From: a bacterium
Lineage (GTDB): Bacteria; Actinomycetota; Acidimicrobiia; Spongiisociales; Spongiisociaceae
Assembly (NCBI GenBank): GCA_028821265.1
Contig: JAPPGU010000004.1
Location: 1 to 34,370, forward strand
Reading direction: 5' to 3'
Length of the DNA: 34,370 nt
The notes under the pieces are model-generated. The model ran no database searches. It saw only the letters and a program-made list of their open reading frames with translations, and was not told where the DNA came from. Positions 21,607-29,434 of this stretch are shown one piece after another (position 1 is the first letter of the stretch; every line of letters begins with the position of its first letter). The translations under genes were made by a program, and so were the position numbers.

Positions 21607-22458
21607 ATGACCGTTCCCTCAGGACTCGATCGCGCCGGAAGGGCGGCCGTGCGGCGAATCCTCGAACACCCGAAGTTCGAGGTCCTCCCGCTCAAGAACG
21701 TGCTCGATCAGGTGCGGTGGCTGCCGGACGGCGCCACGGTGTCCATAACCGCCTCGCCGACCAAGACGCTCGAGGACACGATGGACGTGGCCGCCGAGCT
21801 CCGCCTGAGGGGCTTCCAGGTGGTGCCGCACCTGTCGGCGCGCATGACCCACGACAAGAGGCATCTCGCCGCCCTGCTGGGACGGATGGAGCAACTCGAG
21901 ATGTCAAGGGTCTTCCTGGTGGGTGGGGACGCTCCGCAGCGAGGGATCTTCCCCGACGCCTACTCCCTACTGCTGGCCATGGACGACCTGGGCCACCACC
22001 TCACCGAGATCGGGGTGACCTCCTACCCCGAGGGACATGCGGTGATCTCGGACGACAAGCTGCGGCAGGCTCTTCACGACAAGCAGCCGTTCGCGTCCTA
22101 CCTGACCACCCAGATGTGTTTCGACGCCGAAGCCATCGGTGACTTCGTCTCCGGCTGCCGGGCGGACGGCATCACCCTCCCCGTCCGGATAGGGATTCCG
22201 GGAGTCGCCGACCGGTTGAAGCTCATCCAGATATCGACCCGGATCGGGGTGGGGCAGTCCGTTCGGTTCCTCTCCAAGCACCGTGGTCTGGTGACCAAGT
22301 TCATCAAGCCCGGTGGCTACGCACCGGAGGACCTTCTCGAAGGGCTCGCTCCGCTGGCCGACGATCCCGCAGCTGCCATCGTGGGGGTGCACATCTACAC
22401 CTTCAACCAGTGCGAGACCACCGAGCGCTGGCGGCAGGAGTACCTGGCCACTCTCTAG
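21607..22458 (+). CDS. Methylenetetrahydrofolate reductase-like protein
   Basis: This flavoprotein of the MetF family interconverts methyl-THF and methylene-THF. The 283-residue TIM-barrel shows VSITASPTKTLEDTMDVA, the LSARMTHDKRHLAALL stretch, RVFLVGGDAPQRG (the family's LRGD-like loop), EIGVTSYPEGHAVI (the conserved PEGH), and a C-terminal VGVHIYTFNQCETTERW. The start is 1 bp after the MttB homologue stop. As the last gene of a demethylation operon it probably runs in the oxidative direction, converting methyl-THF from the corrinoid pathway to methylene-THF, which the two dehydrogenases also produce. Its electron acceptor is not visible; the island's ETF is one candidate. Confidence 0.87.
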   Translation: MTVPSGLDRAGRAAVRRILEHPKFEVLPLKNVLDQVRWLPDGATVSITASPTKTLEDTMDVAAELRLRGFQVVPHLSARMTHDKRHLAALLGRMEQLEMSRVFLVGGDAPQRGIFPDAYSLLLAMDDLGHHLTEIGVTSYPEGHAVISDDKLRQALHDKQPFASYLTTQMCFDAEAIGDFVSGCRADGITLPVRIGIPGVADRLKLIQISTRIGVGQSVRFLSKHRGLVTKFIKPGGYAPEDLLEGLAPLADDPAAAIVGVHIYTFNQCETTERWRQEYLATL

Positions 22459-22464
22459 AATCCC

Positions 22465-22635
22465 CTAGTGGTCCGTCTGCGAAACAGCCAGGTGCGGTCT
22501 GGCGGTCATCGGTGTCCCGTCGCTGCGTTCCGCTTCCTCAACGTACCGCTGCGGGTACGCCTTCGTCAGCGGGCCTTGCGAGGAACACCGCTGCCGACGC
22601 CATACCACACCGCCATTCCACAGACAGACCACTGG
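22465..22635. repeat. Inverted-repeat-bounded dispersed repeat, copy 2 (171 bp)
   Basis: This is the second copy of the element at 3055-3222, in the same orientation. Its left end is CTAGTGGTCCGTCTG and its right end CAGACAGACCACTGG, so the terminal CTAG has changed to CTGG and one base of the left arm has mutated. The right 114 bp are nearly identical to copy 1, while the left 50 bp differ by substitutions and a net 3-bp insertion. It lies between the stop of the MetF-like gene and the start of pabBC. The two copies are direct repeats about 19.4 kb apart. Confidence 0.75.
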
Positions 22636-22664
22636 CCCCCGCCGCAAGCCCGAGGCTTCGACAC

Positions 22665-24452
22665 GTGACCTCTCAGAAAGCTCCCGGCCCCATGCTCGAC
22701 CCCGCATCGGCGGGCGTGAGCGCCCGGTTCGACGACTTCCGCGGGAGGCTGGTCCCGCTCCGGCTGGTCGACCCGTACGGAGTCTGGGTTGCCCATCACC
22801 TCGAAGATGTCCCGGACGTCATTCACCGGGCCGAGTCGGAGGCCGGGGCAGGCGATTGGGTGGCCGGGTTCGTCTCCTACGAGGCCGCTCCCGCCTTCGA
22901 TGGCCGCCTGGCGGTCCTGCCACCGTCCCCGGGCCTGCCGCTGGCGTGGTTCGCCGGGTTCCGCGGCGCGGTGTCCGAGCCGGCAGGGTCGGGGGGCGAG
23001 TACCGGGTCGGACCGTGGCGACCCGAGGTCTCTGACGCCCGCTACGGCCGCCACGTGGACACCATCCGGGAGTTGATCAGGGTCGGAGACACCTACCAGA
23101 CCAACTACACCTTCCGCCTGCGCGCGCCGGTCAGCGGGGATCTCAGGTCGCTCTACACCGACCTGCTGGGTGCCCAGGGGGGCGGTTACCACGCCTTCCT
23201 GGAGACCGGCCGTCACACCGTGGTATCCGCCTCGCCGGAGCTGTTCTTCCGCTGGGACGGCCGGCGCATCGAGAGCCGGCCCATGAAGGGAACGATGGCC
23301 CGGGGCCGCTGGGAGCAGGAGGATTCCCGGTTCCGGGAGCGGTTGCTCGCCTCGGGCAAGGACCGGGCCGAGAACGTGATGATCGTGGACCTCCTGCGGA
23401 ATGACCTTGGGCGGGTGGCCCGGTTCGGCAGCGTCCAGGTGGAACGCCTGTTCGAGGTGGAGCGGTTCGAGACGGTCTGGCAGATGACCTCGACCGTGGC
23501 CGCCGAGACCCGACCCGGGGTGGGTCTGCTCGACATCTTCGCGGCCATGTTTCCGTGCGGATCGGTGACCGGGGCGCCGAAGGTCAGGACGATGGAGATC
23601 ATCGAGTCCTTGGAAGCCTCCCCCCGGGGCGTCTACTGCGGCGCCATCGGGTTGCTGGCGCCACCCGGATCGGGCCGGGCGAGGGCGGAGTTCTCGGTGG
23701 CCATCCGGACGCTGGTGGCGGACATGCGAGACGGCGAGGCCGAGTACGGCGTGGGCGGGGGTGTGGTTTACGAGTCGACCGCGGCCCGGGAGTACGACGA
23801 GGCGATGGTCAAGGCCCGGGTGCTGTCACGTCGCAGGACGCCGGTGACGCTGCTCGAGACGATGCGATGGGAGCCCGGCCGGGGAATCTGGTTGCGGGAC
23901 CGCCACATGAACCGGCTTCGCTCCTCGGCCCGCTACCTGGGGATGACCCTCCGGGAGGTGGCCATCGCCGATCTCCTCGAAGGCTTGTCAGGCGACGAGC
24001 CGCTCCGGGTGCGCCTGCTGGTCTCCGCGGACGGGTCCGCTTCGATCGACACTGTGCCCCTCGCTCCGGGTCCATTGGTGGTGGGGTTGGCCGTAGATGA
24101 TCGTCCGATCGACCAGAGCGACCACCTGCGCTACCACAAGACGACCCGGCGGGAGGTCTACGAGCAGGCGGCGGCCCGGCATCCGGCTGCGGACGATGTG
24201 GTGCTCGTGAACGACCTCGGGGAGGTGGTCGAGACCACCATCGCCAATCTCGTCGTGCGGATGGGAGACGCCTGGGTCACGCCGCCGATCGGCTCGGGCT
24301 GCCTGCCGGGCACCTACCGGGAGGAGCTCCTGGATCGCGGGACCCTGAGGGAGCGAACGATTTCGGTGGCCGAGTTGATGGCGGCCGACGAGGTGGCCGT
24401 GGTCAACTCGGTCCGCGGATGGCGAACCGCGAAGTTGGTGGGCATTGGCTAG
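22665..24452 (+). CDS. pabBC: Aminodeoxychorismate synthase component I fused to aminodeoxychorismate lyase
   Basis: This fusion makes p-aminobenzoate for folate from chorismate. Residues 1 to about 380 are the PabB chorismate-binding domain: GDTYQTNYTFRL, PMKGT with Lys208 (the residue that sets aminodeoxychorismate synthase apart from anthranilate synthase, which has PIAGT), ENVMIVDLLRNDLGR, and GSVTGAPK at 299-306. The rest is a PabC fold-IV PLP lyase: LLETMRWEPGRGIWLRDRHMNRL cut by a loop, Lys492 in RYHKTTRREVYEQ, EVVETTIANLV and CLPGTYREELL. The GTG at 22665 has GAGG 9 bp upstream; ATG 22692 is an alternative. The glutaminase PabA is not in the window. A folate gene next to a THF-dependent island is suggestive but may be coincidence. 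Confidence 0.9.
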   Translation: MTSQKAPGPMLDPASAGVSARFDDFRGRLVPLRLVDPYGVWVAHHLEDVPDVIHRAESEAGAGDWVAGFVSYEAAPAFDGRLAVLPPSPGLPLAWFAGFRGAVSEPAGSGGEYRVGPWRPEVSDARYGRHVDTIRELIRVGDTYQTNYTFRLRAPVSGDLRSLYTDLLGAQGGGYHAFLETGRHTVVSASPELFFRWDGRRIESRPMKGTMARGRWEQEDSRFRERLLASGKDRAENVMIVDLLRNDLGRVARFGSVQVERLFEVERFETVWQMTSTVAAETRPGVGLLDIFAAMFPCGSVTGAPKVRTMEIIESLEASPRGVYCGAIGLLAPPGSGRARAEFSVAIRTLVADMRDGEAEYGVGGGVVYESTAAREYDEAMVKARVLSRRRTPVTLLETMRWEPGRGIWLRDRHMNRLRSSARYLGMTLREVAIADLLEGLSGDEPLRVRLLVSADGSASIDTVPLAPGPLVVGLAVDDRPIDQSDHLRYHKTTRREVYEQAAARHPAADDVVLVNDLGEVVETTIANLVVRMGDAWVTPPIGSGCLPGTYREELLDRGTLRERTISVAELMAADEVAVVNSVRGWRTAKLVGIG

Positions 24453-24828
24453 CGGCAGTCGCCGGTGTGCGATGGTGGTGGCAGGCGCTGCGGCCCCGTC
24501 CACCGTGTCCTGAATCGTTCGTTCGTCGGGTAAATCATCAGGTGAACGGCGCATCGGCCTGTCTGGGTCGATCTTGACTCCGGCCCGTGCCGTTTCCTGG
24601 CAGCAAGGGGGTTGAACCTGTCACACCGTTGTTATAGGTTGTTGTATACCGTAAGTACCAGCGGCTCCGACGTCGACCGGGCTGTTTGAGGGATCAAATC
24701 GTTCGAGGCGCCCCACCCCGGGGTAGGGCGGAACACGCCTCGGACCAAGGTGGTGGCGGTGGGGGAGGGCCCGCAGGGTGGGGTCCGGTGTTGCGATTTT
24801 CGCGTTCTCTTCCCGATCAGCGGGACGA
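24453..24828. other. 376-bp gap between convergent genes, no gene seen
   Basis: No convincing coding sequence is present between the ends of pabBC and the minus-strand hypothetical gene. The stretch holds an AT-richer patch around 24612-24650, where TTGAAC (24612-24617) and TATAGG (24633-24638) resemble a plus-strand promoter with a short 15-bp spacer, and a direct repeat of GTTGTT. At 24709-24730 there is a 22-bp inverted repeat without a loop, with 11-bp arms and one mismatch. It has no T-tract, so it is a weak terminator candidate. A small RNA is possible but unsupported. Confidence 0.4.
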
Positions 24829-25521
24829 CTAGAAGCCACCTGCCAGAAGGATTGCCGGCGCTGCCACCGTTCCAAGGATCATCAGTGCCGAACCCAGGCA
24901 TCCCGCCCGCGCCGAGCGGGCGCCGCGCCCGGAGGATCTTCTGGCGCGCCCGCGGCTCGGTGGTTCGATCGGGTTCTCCGACAGGTGCTCGCGCAGCACC
25001 TCGGCGGTCCTGCTCTCCAGTTCGAGGCGCTCGGCGACTACCTTTTCGGCCTGAACGCGCAGGGTGTCCAATTCCTCGCGTTGCACGGCAGCGAGCCACC
25101 GCGTCTCCACCCTGGCGATCTCGCTCAGTGCGGTGCCGGTGTCGAAGAGTGCCAGAGCCTCCGAGGCGGCCTTCATGTGGCGCCCGGCCGCAGCCCGGAA
25201 CCGCTTACGGCGGCGCAGGGCCCCGTCGAGATGCAGCTGGGCGCCCCGGCGTATCTCCTGTGACAGCAGGGCCAGCAGCAGCTCTGTCTCGGGGTCCTCG
25301 GCCAGCCCGAGCAGGCCCTCGTAGTGGTCGGCACGGGCCATCGACTGGATGCGCGCCGCCAGGTGCTCCGCCCTGCCAACGGCATCAGACCGGACGTCCT
25401 CGACTAGTTGGCGCAATCGCTTGCGGTCCCCCTCCACAGCCCGATCTGCCAGGGCGCGAGCAGTTGGGAAGTCCAGCCCCGCAAGTGCCTCTTCGATGGC
25501 CCGCTCGTCCGGTGATGGCAT
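24829..25521 (-). CDS. Hypothetical protein, helical with C-terminal membrane anchor
   Basis: I do not recognise this 230-residue protein. It is almost entirely predicted helix, rich in Ala, Arg, Glu and Leu with heptad-like spacing (about residues 20-180), then a basic linker (PPSRGRARRSSGRGARSARAG) and one hydrophobic segment at the very end (LGSALMILGTVAAPAILLAGGF). This makes it a likely tail-anchored or lipid-associated protein with a cytoplasmic coiled-coil body. There is no signal peptide. The ATG at 25521 has no clear Shine-Dalgarno. The opposite strand is also open, but the PEBP gene with a good ribosome site starts only at 25623, which supports this strand as the coding one here. 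Confidence 0.65.
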   Translation of the reverse strand: MPSPDERAIEEALAGLDFPTARALADRAVEGDRKRLRQLVEDVRSDAVGRAEHLAARIQSMARADHYEGLLGLAEDPETELLLALLSQEIRRGAQLHLDGALRRRKRFRAAAGRHMKAASEALALFDTGTALSEIARVETRWLAAVQREELDTLRVQAEKVVAERLELESRTAEVLREHLSENPIEPPSRGRARRSSGRGARSARAGCLGSALMILGTVAAPAILLAGGF

Positions 25522-25622
25522 ACCGGCGAAAGGGTACCGACTTCCCGGCCCTCCTGCCCGCGGCCATCGGGGATGGCGGTGGGGTAGTCTCGGCCGAGCG
25601 GCTCATCGGAAGGAGACACGAC

Positions 25623-26120
25623 ATGGCGTTGCAGATCACCTCCACCGACTTCGACGACGGCGACTATCTGGGTCCGGATCACATCCTGGCGGAGGAGTAC
25701 GGTTTCGGGTGCGCCGGAGGCAACCGGTCGCCGCAGATCTCCTGGTCGGGCGCTCCTGAGGGAACCGCCAGCTATGCCCTCACCTGCTATGACCCGGATG
25801 CCCCGACCGGTTCGGGGTTCTGGCACTGGGTGGTGGTCAACATCCCCGCTGACGTGACGGAGCTGGCGGCGGGTGCCGGTGACGGATCCGGGATACCCGC
25901 CGGCGCGCTGCAGACCCGCACCGATTTCGGCAAACCCGGGTACGGCGGCCCGTGCCCTCCCGAGGGCGACCACCCGCACCGCTACCTCTTCACGGTCCAC
26001 GCGGTGGGTGTGGAGGAGCTACCCGTCGACGCCGACACCATGCCGGCGGTGGTCGGGTTCATGTTGAACTTCAACACACTCGAGAAGGCTGGCCTGATGG
26101 GGCTCTACAAGCGGCGCTAG
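25623..26120 (+). CDS. YbhB/YbcL family Raf kinase inhibitor-like (PEBP) protein
   Basis: This 165-residue protein has the phosphatidylethanolamine-binding protein fold, a beta-sandwich with an anion pocket. The family motifs are present: GCAGGNRSPQISWSGAPEGTAS cut by a turn, ALTCYDPDAPTGSGFWHWVVVN (the DPDAP and HW residues line the pocket), GKPGYGGPCPPEGDHPHRY and LFTVHAV. No signal peptide is seen, so it should be cytoplasmic. The ATG at 25623 has GGAAGGAG 7 bp upstream, which rules out the long upstream extension of the frame. The bacterial role of this family is not well defined. It stands divergent from the hypothetical gene to its left and 75 bp before a permease gene. Confidence 0.92.
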   Translation: MALQITSTDFDDGDYLGPDHILAEEYGFGCAGGNRSPQISWSGAPEGTASYALTCYDPDAPTGSGFWHWVVVNIPADVTELAAGAGDGSGIPAGALQTRTDFGKPGYGGPCPPEGDHPHRYLFTVHAVGVEELPVDADTMPAVVGFMLNFNTLEKAGLMGLYKRR

Positions 26121-26195
26121 CCATCGGGCGCCGACAGAGCGGGTGGGTAGCAGGAGAGGTGCATCGATGGCGGCCTCGTGGCGGAGAGTCCCACC

Positions 26196-27104
26196 ATGCA
26201 CCCGCTGATCCGTGACGCTGTTGTCCTGTTCGCCGAACTCTTCCTGCTGTTCGTGGGGGTCAGTTTCGGGCTGAACCTCCTGCGGCGCCGGGTCGGCGAC
26301 GAGCGCCTCCGGACGCTCATGGGCGCCTCGCCGGTCGGGGCCGCCCTACGGGGGATCGGGGTCGGTTTCATCACCCCCTTCTGCACCTATTCGGCCATCC
26401 CAGTACTGGTCTCCCTCCGGCGGGCCGGTGTGAGCCCGGCCGGCTACGCAGCGTTCATCATTGCGGCGCCGGTCCTCGACCCCATCCTGTTCGGAGCGCT
26501 GGTCATCATCGTGGGCCTGCCGGCCGCAGTCATCTACCTGGCGGTGGTGTTCACGGCGTCGATGGGTCTGGCGCTCCTGGCCGAACGGGTCGATCTGGAA
26601 CGCTTCATGAAGCCCTTGAGCCCGCCGGATGTGGATGGAGGTCCCGAGCCGGACATCGGAACCGGCCCGTGGCGGGGGTTGCGGACGGAGTGGCGTCCCG
26701 CCATGCTGTCGGCTCGGGCGTTGCTCCGTACCATGCTTCCGCTGCTGGCGCTGGGCGTCCTGATCGGCCTGGCCATTGCCGCGTTCCTGCCCGCCGAGAC
26801 GGTGGCCCGCGTGCCGGTCCTGTCGGGAGACGCCGCCATTCCCGCCGCCGCGGCGGTCGGGACGATCTTCTACATCAACACCGAGCTGTTCGTGCCGATC
26901 GCCGACGGTCTCAGAGCGGCGGGGATCGGGATCGGCGCGGTGGTGGCGCTCACCATCGCCGGTGCGGATGCCAACGTTCCCGAGTTCGTCATGCTGGCCA
27001 GGCTGACCAGCCGCAAGGTGCTGGTTGTTTTCGGCGGCTACGTCTTCGTGGTAGCCATGGCTGCCGGGATCCTGGTCGAGCTACTGGTTCGGCCCGCCGG
27101 CTGA
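26196..27104 (+). CDS. YraQ/ArsP-type permease (PF03773-like)
   Basis: This 302-residue inner-membrane transporter has about eight hydrophobic segments arranged in two halves separated by a hydrophilic loop (about residues 140-175). Motifs fit the DUF318/ArsP-YraQ permease family: GIGVGFITPFCTYSAIPVL with a Cys in the first transport loop, GYAAFIIAAPVLDPILFG, and the second-half loop GTIFYINTELFVPIADGL. Relatives export methylarsenicals or transport metals, but the substrate here is unknown. ATG 26196 is preferred because GGAGAG lies 7 bp upstream; GTG 26178 would add six residues. The last 24 bp overlap the 3' end of the convergent alr gene. Confidence 0.78.
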   Translation: MHPLIRDAVVLFAELFLLFVGVSFGLNLLRRRVGDERLRTLMGASPVGAALRGIGVGFITPFCTYSAIPVLVSLRRAGVSPAGYAAFIIAAPVLDPILFGALVIIVGLPAAVIYLAVVFTASMGLALLAERVDLERFMKPLSPPDVDGGPEPDIGTGPWRGLRTEWRPAMLSARALLRTMLPLLALGVLIGLAIAAFLPAETVARVPVLSGDAAIPAAAAVGTIFYINTELFVPIADGLRAAGIGIGAVVALTIAGADANVPEFVMLARLTSRKVLVVFGGYVFVVAMAAGILVELLVRPAG

Positions 27105-28244
27105 GCCCCGGTATCGGCGGGGGACCCGGCTGCTGATGCCGGTGAGGACTTCGTAGGGGATGGTTTCGGCCCAGGCCGCCAGCTCGTTAGCCGTGATTGT
27201 CTCCCCGCCCTGGGAGCCGATGATGGCCACTTCGTCGCCGACCCGGACATCGGTATCGGGTCCGACGTCGACCATGAACTGGTCCATGCATACCCGGCCC
27301 ACCACAGGGTGGCGCCGGTCCCCGATCAGCACTTCTCCCCGGTTGGACAGCAGCCGGGGGTAGCCGTCCCCGTATCCCGTGGGGACGACCACGATGCGGG
27401 TGTCGCGGTCGGGGGTCCAGGTCGCCCCGTAGCTGACCGGGCTCCCCGCGGGGAGCGGCTTCGAGAGCACCACTGTCGACCTCCAGGTGAGGGCCGGCTC
27501 GATCCCAACCGTCCTGGAGATGGTGTCGGTCGGGTAGACCCCGTAGAGCATGAGACCCGGTCGCACCAGGTCGAGGTAGGACCCGGGGTGCTGGAGGACG
27601 GCTCCCGAGTTGGCCAGGTGCAGCGTCGGCATGGGGAGGTCCCGGTCACCGAAGTAGGAGACCACCCGGCGGAAGGTGGCCATCTGGTCAACGGTTTGGG
27701 CGGGATCCGGCTCGTCGGCGGTTGCGAAGTGGCTGTATACGGCCTCGAGCTCGACATGCCGGCTGCGGAGCAGGGCGTCGAGCAGCTCGGCGGCCCCTTC
27801 GGGCCGCACCCCCATCCGCCCCATCCCGGTATCCACCTTGGCATGAACGCGGGCAACCGTCCCTAGGCGTCCGGCGGCCTCCTCAATCGGTCCCACCGCC
27901 TGTCCAGAGGAGACGGTCATGGTGAGGCTGAAGTGGAGGAAATCGGGAATCTGGGCGGTGTCCAGGCCCCCCATCACGAGGATGGGACACACGATCCCGG
28001 CCTCCCGGAGCTTCGCTCCTTCCTCGAGGAATGCCACCGCCAGCCCGGCCGGTCCGAAGCTCTCGAACAACCGGGCCACTTCTACCAGGCCGTGGCCGTA
28101 GGCGCCGGCTTTCACCACCGGCAGCATCCGGGCCGGAGCCACGGCTGCCTCTACAGCCCGGTAGTTGGCCGTAAGCTGGTCGAGATCGATCTCCACGTAG
28201 GTCGGGCGGGGAACCCGCGGGGCTACGGTGGGATCGAGGATCAT
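27081..28244 (-). CDS. alr: Alanine racemase
   Basis: This PLP enzyme interconverts L- and D-alanine to supply D-Ala for peptidoglycan. The 387-residue product begins PTYVEIDLDQLTANYRAV and has the PLP lysine Lys45 in PVVKAGAYGHG (usual form VVKANAYGHG), then HAKVDTGMGRMGV, the second catalytic Tyr in GSPVSYGATW, VPTGYGDGYPR, VGRVCMDQFMVDVG and IPYEVLTGISSRVPRRY. The length is normal. It is transcribed away from the methyltransferase-like gene, with 37 bp between the starts, and its 3' end overlaps the convergent permease gene by 24 bp. tsaE, tsaB and tsaD commonly lie near alr in actinobacteria, as here. Confidence 0.95.
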   Translation of the reverse strand: MILDPTVAPRVPRPTYVEIDLDQLTANYRAVEAAVAPARMLPVVKAGAYGHGLVEVARLFESFGPAGLAVAFLEEGAKLREAGIVCPILVMGGLDTAQIPDFLHFSLTMTVSSGQAVGPIEEAAGRLGTVARVHAKVDTGMGRMGVRPEGAAELLDALLRSRHVELEAVYSHFATADEPDPAQTVDQMATFRRVVSYFGDRDLPMPTLHLANSGAVLQHPGSYLDLVRPGLMLYGVYPTDTISRTVGIEPALTWRSTVVLSKPLPAGSPVSYGATWTPDRDTRIVVVPTGYGDGYPRLLSNRGEVLIGDRRHPVVGRVCMDQFMVDVGPDTDVRVGDEVAIIGSQGGETITANELAAWAETIPYEVLTGISSRVPRRYRGSAGGPNQ

Positions 28245-28281
28245 CGGTCAGGAGGTTACAGGTGGGAGGTCCGGCGAGCGG

Positions 28282-29421
28282 ATGAGCACGGTCGACGGGC
28301 CAAGCGGGGGACGGCCCCGGTTCTTCGACACCCGAACGGCCTACATGATGTTCATCACCACCACCACGGAGAAGGCGGAGGTGGCGGCTCGGATCGCTCG
28401 GGAAGCTCGCCTGGTCGCTCCGGGGCCGGACTCCTTCCGCCTGTTCGACGCCGGCCTGGGGGATGCCACGGTGCTGGTCGAGGTAATGCGGAGCCTCCAT
28501 GCGCTGCGGCCCCACGTCCCGTGGCTGGTCGTAGGCAAGGAGATAAGCATCGAGGATGTCCGTATCGCTCTGGACCGCCTACCCGACCGTTTCCACGAAC
28601 ATCCCGAGATGGTGTTCGTGGTGACCAACATGACCTACGGCGAGGCCACCAACCTGCGGCCGGGACCGGGGAAGGGCGAATTGTCATGGCGGAGCACCGC
28701 ACTGGAGGGCGCGACCACCGTGGGCTTCGCCCGCCAGATTCGTGACCTCCACGACACCCTGGCCGAGGATTGGCAGGTGACGACCAGCCCCACGACGGGC
28801 AACCCGGTCTACGTCCGCCCCGCGGTCCACGTGATCTACCGCAAGGATCGGGAGTTCATCCTGCGCCGGGTGCTTCCCGATCCGAGCACCTACCGGGCGG
28901 CCTTCGATCTCATCATCGCGTCCCAGCCCTACCGGGCACGGACCTCGGCCGAGCACAAGGTCCGCACCGTGATCGCCCCCCTGGCCCGGGCGCTGGCTCC
29001 CGGTGGCCGGCTGCTGGGCATCCACGCCTACGGCCACGATCCCGGCATGGAGATCATCCACACCCTGTGGCCGGACGAGGATCCCTTCCGTACGGACCGC
29101 CGGGCCCTGCTGGCCGAGGCCGCCCGGCAGCTGTCGAGCCCGGCCGATGGGGACCTGGTGATGGAGGAGTGGGACGACTCGGAGTCGATCTTCCGCTACG
29201 AGATGCGGACCATGCCGGTCGAGGCCAAGGAACACATCGGGACCTCCGCCATCCTGGCGGCCTGGAACGCCGCCGCCTACGTCGCCCAGATCGACGAGAA
29301 ACGGATGGAGGAGGCGGTGGCGTTCGGCGCCTACCACGACGGCACCAGGTTGGTGCTCAAGCGCTACGGACGGGTGTGGTTCAACAACGAGAGCTTCGTG
29401 ATCCGCCGGGAGCCGGCATGA
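28282..29421 (+). CDS. Putative SAM-dependent methyltransferase, function unknown
   Basis: The 379-residue soluble protein looks like a class I methyltransferase. SFRLFDAGLGDATVLVEVM resembles SAM motif I with its Gly-rich loop, and PWLVVGKEISIEDVRIAL resembles the acidic end of strand two. Later parts (YRAAFDLIIASQPYR, IAPLARALAPGGRLLGIHAYGH) fit strands four and five, with the typical LAPGGRLL turn. The N-terminus FFDTRTAYMMFITTTTEKAEV and the C-terminus YGRVWFNNESFVIRRE are conserved-looking but unassigned. ATG 28282 was chosen over a GTG at 28228, which would overlap the alr start. It is followed 13 bp later by a P1 peptidase gene. The substrate is unknown; a histidine-betaine-type or small-molecule methyltransferase is possible but unproven. 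Confidence 0.6.
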   Translation: MSTVDGPSGGRPRFFDTRTAYMMFITTTTEKAEVAARIAREARLVAPGPDSFRLFDAGLGDATVLVEVMRSLHALRPHVPWLVVGKEISIEDVRIALDRLPDRFHEHPEMVFVVTNMTYGEATNLRPGPGKGELSWRSTALEGATTVGFARQIRDLHDTLAEDWQVTTSPTTGNPVYVRPAVHVIYRKDREFILRRVLPDPSTYRAAFDLIIASQPYRARTSAEHKVRTVIAPLARALAPGGRLLGIHAYGHDPGMEIIHTLWPDEDPFRTDRRALLAEAARQLSSPADGDLVMEEWDDSESIFRYEMRTMPVEAKEHIGTSAILAAWNAAAYVAQIDEKRMEEAVAFGAYHDGTRLVLKRYGRVWFNNESFVIRREPA

Positions 29422-29434
29422 GAGGCGGCGGGCC

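Noticed and set aside
19692-21695. 667-codon minus-strand open frame opposite the MttB homologue
   Set aside because: The composition is typical of an antisense shadow in GC-rich DNA, and the plus strand encodes a clear MttB-family protein.
27200-28200. Unusual alanine racemase because of KAGAYGHG instead of KANAYGHG
   Set aside because: The PLP lysine and the catalytic tyrosine region are intact; one changed neighbour does not support altered function.
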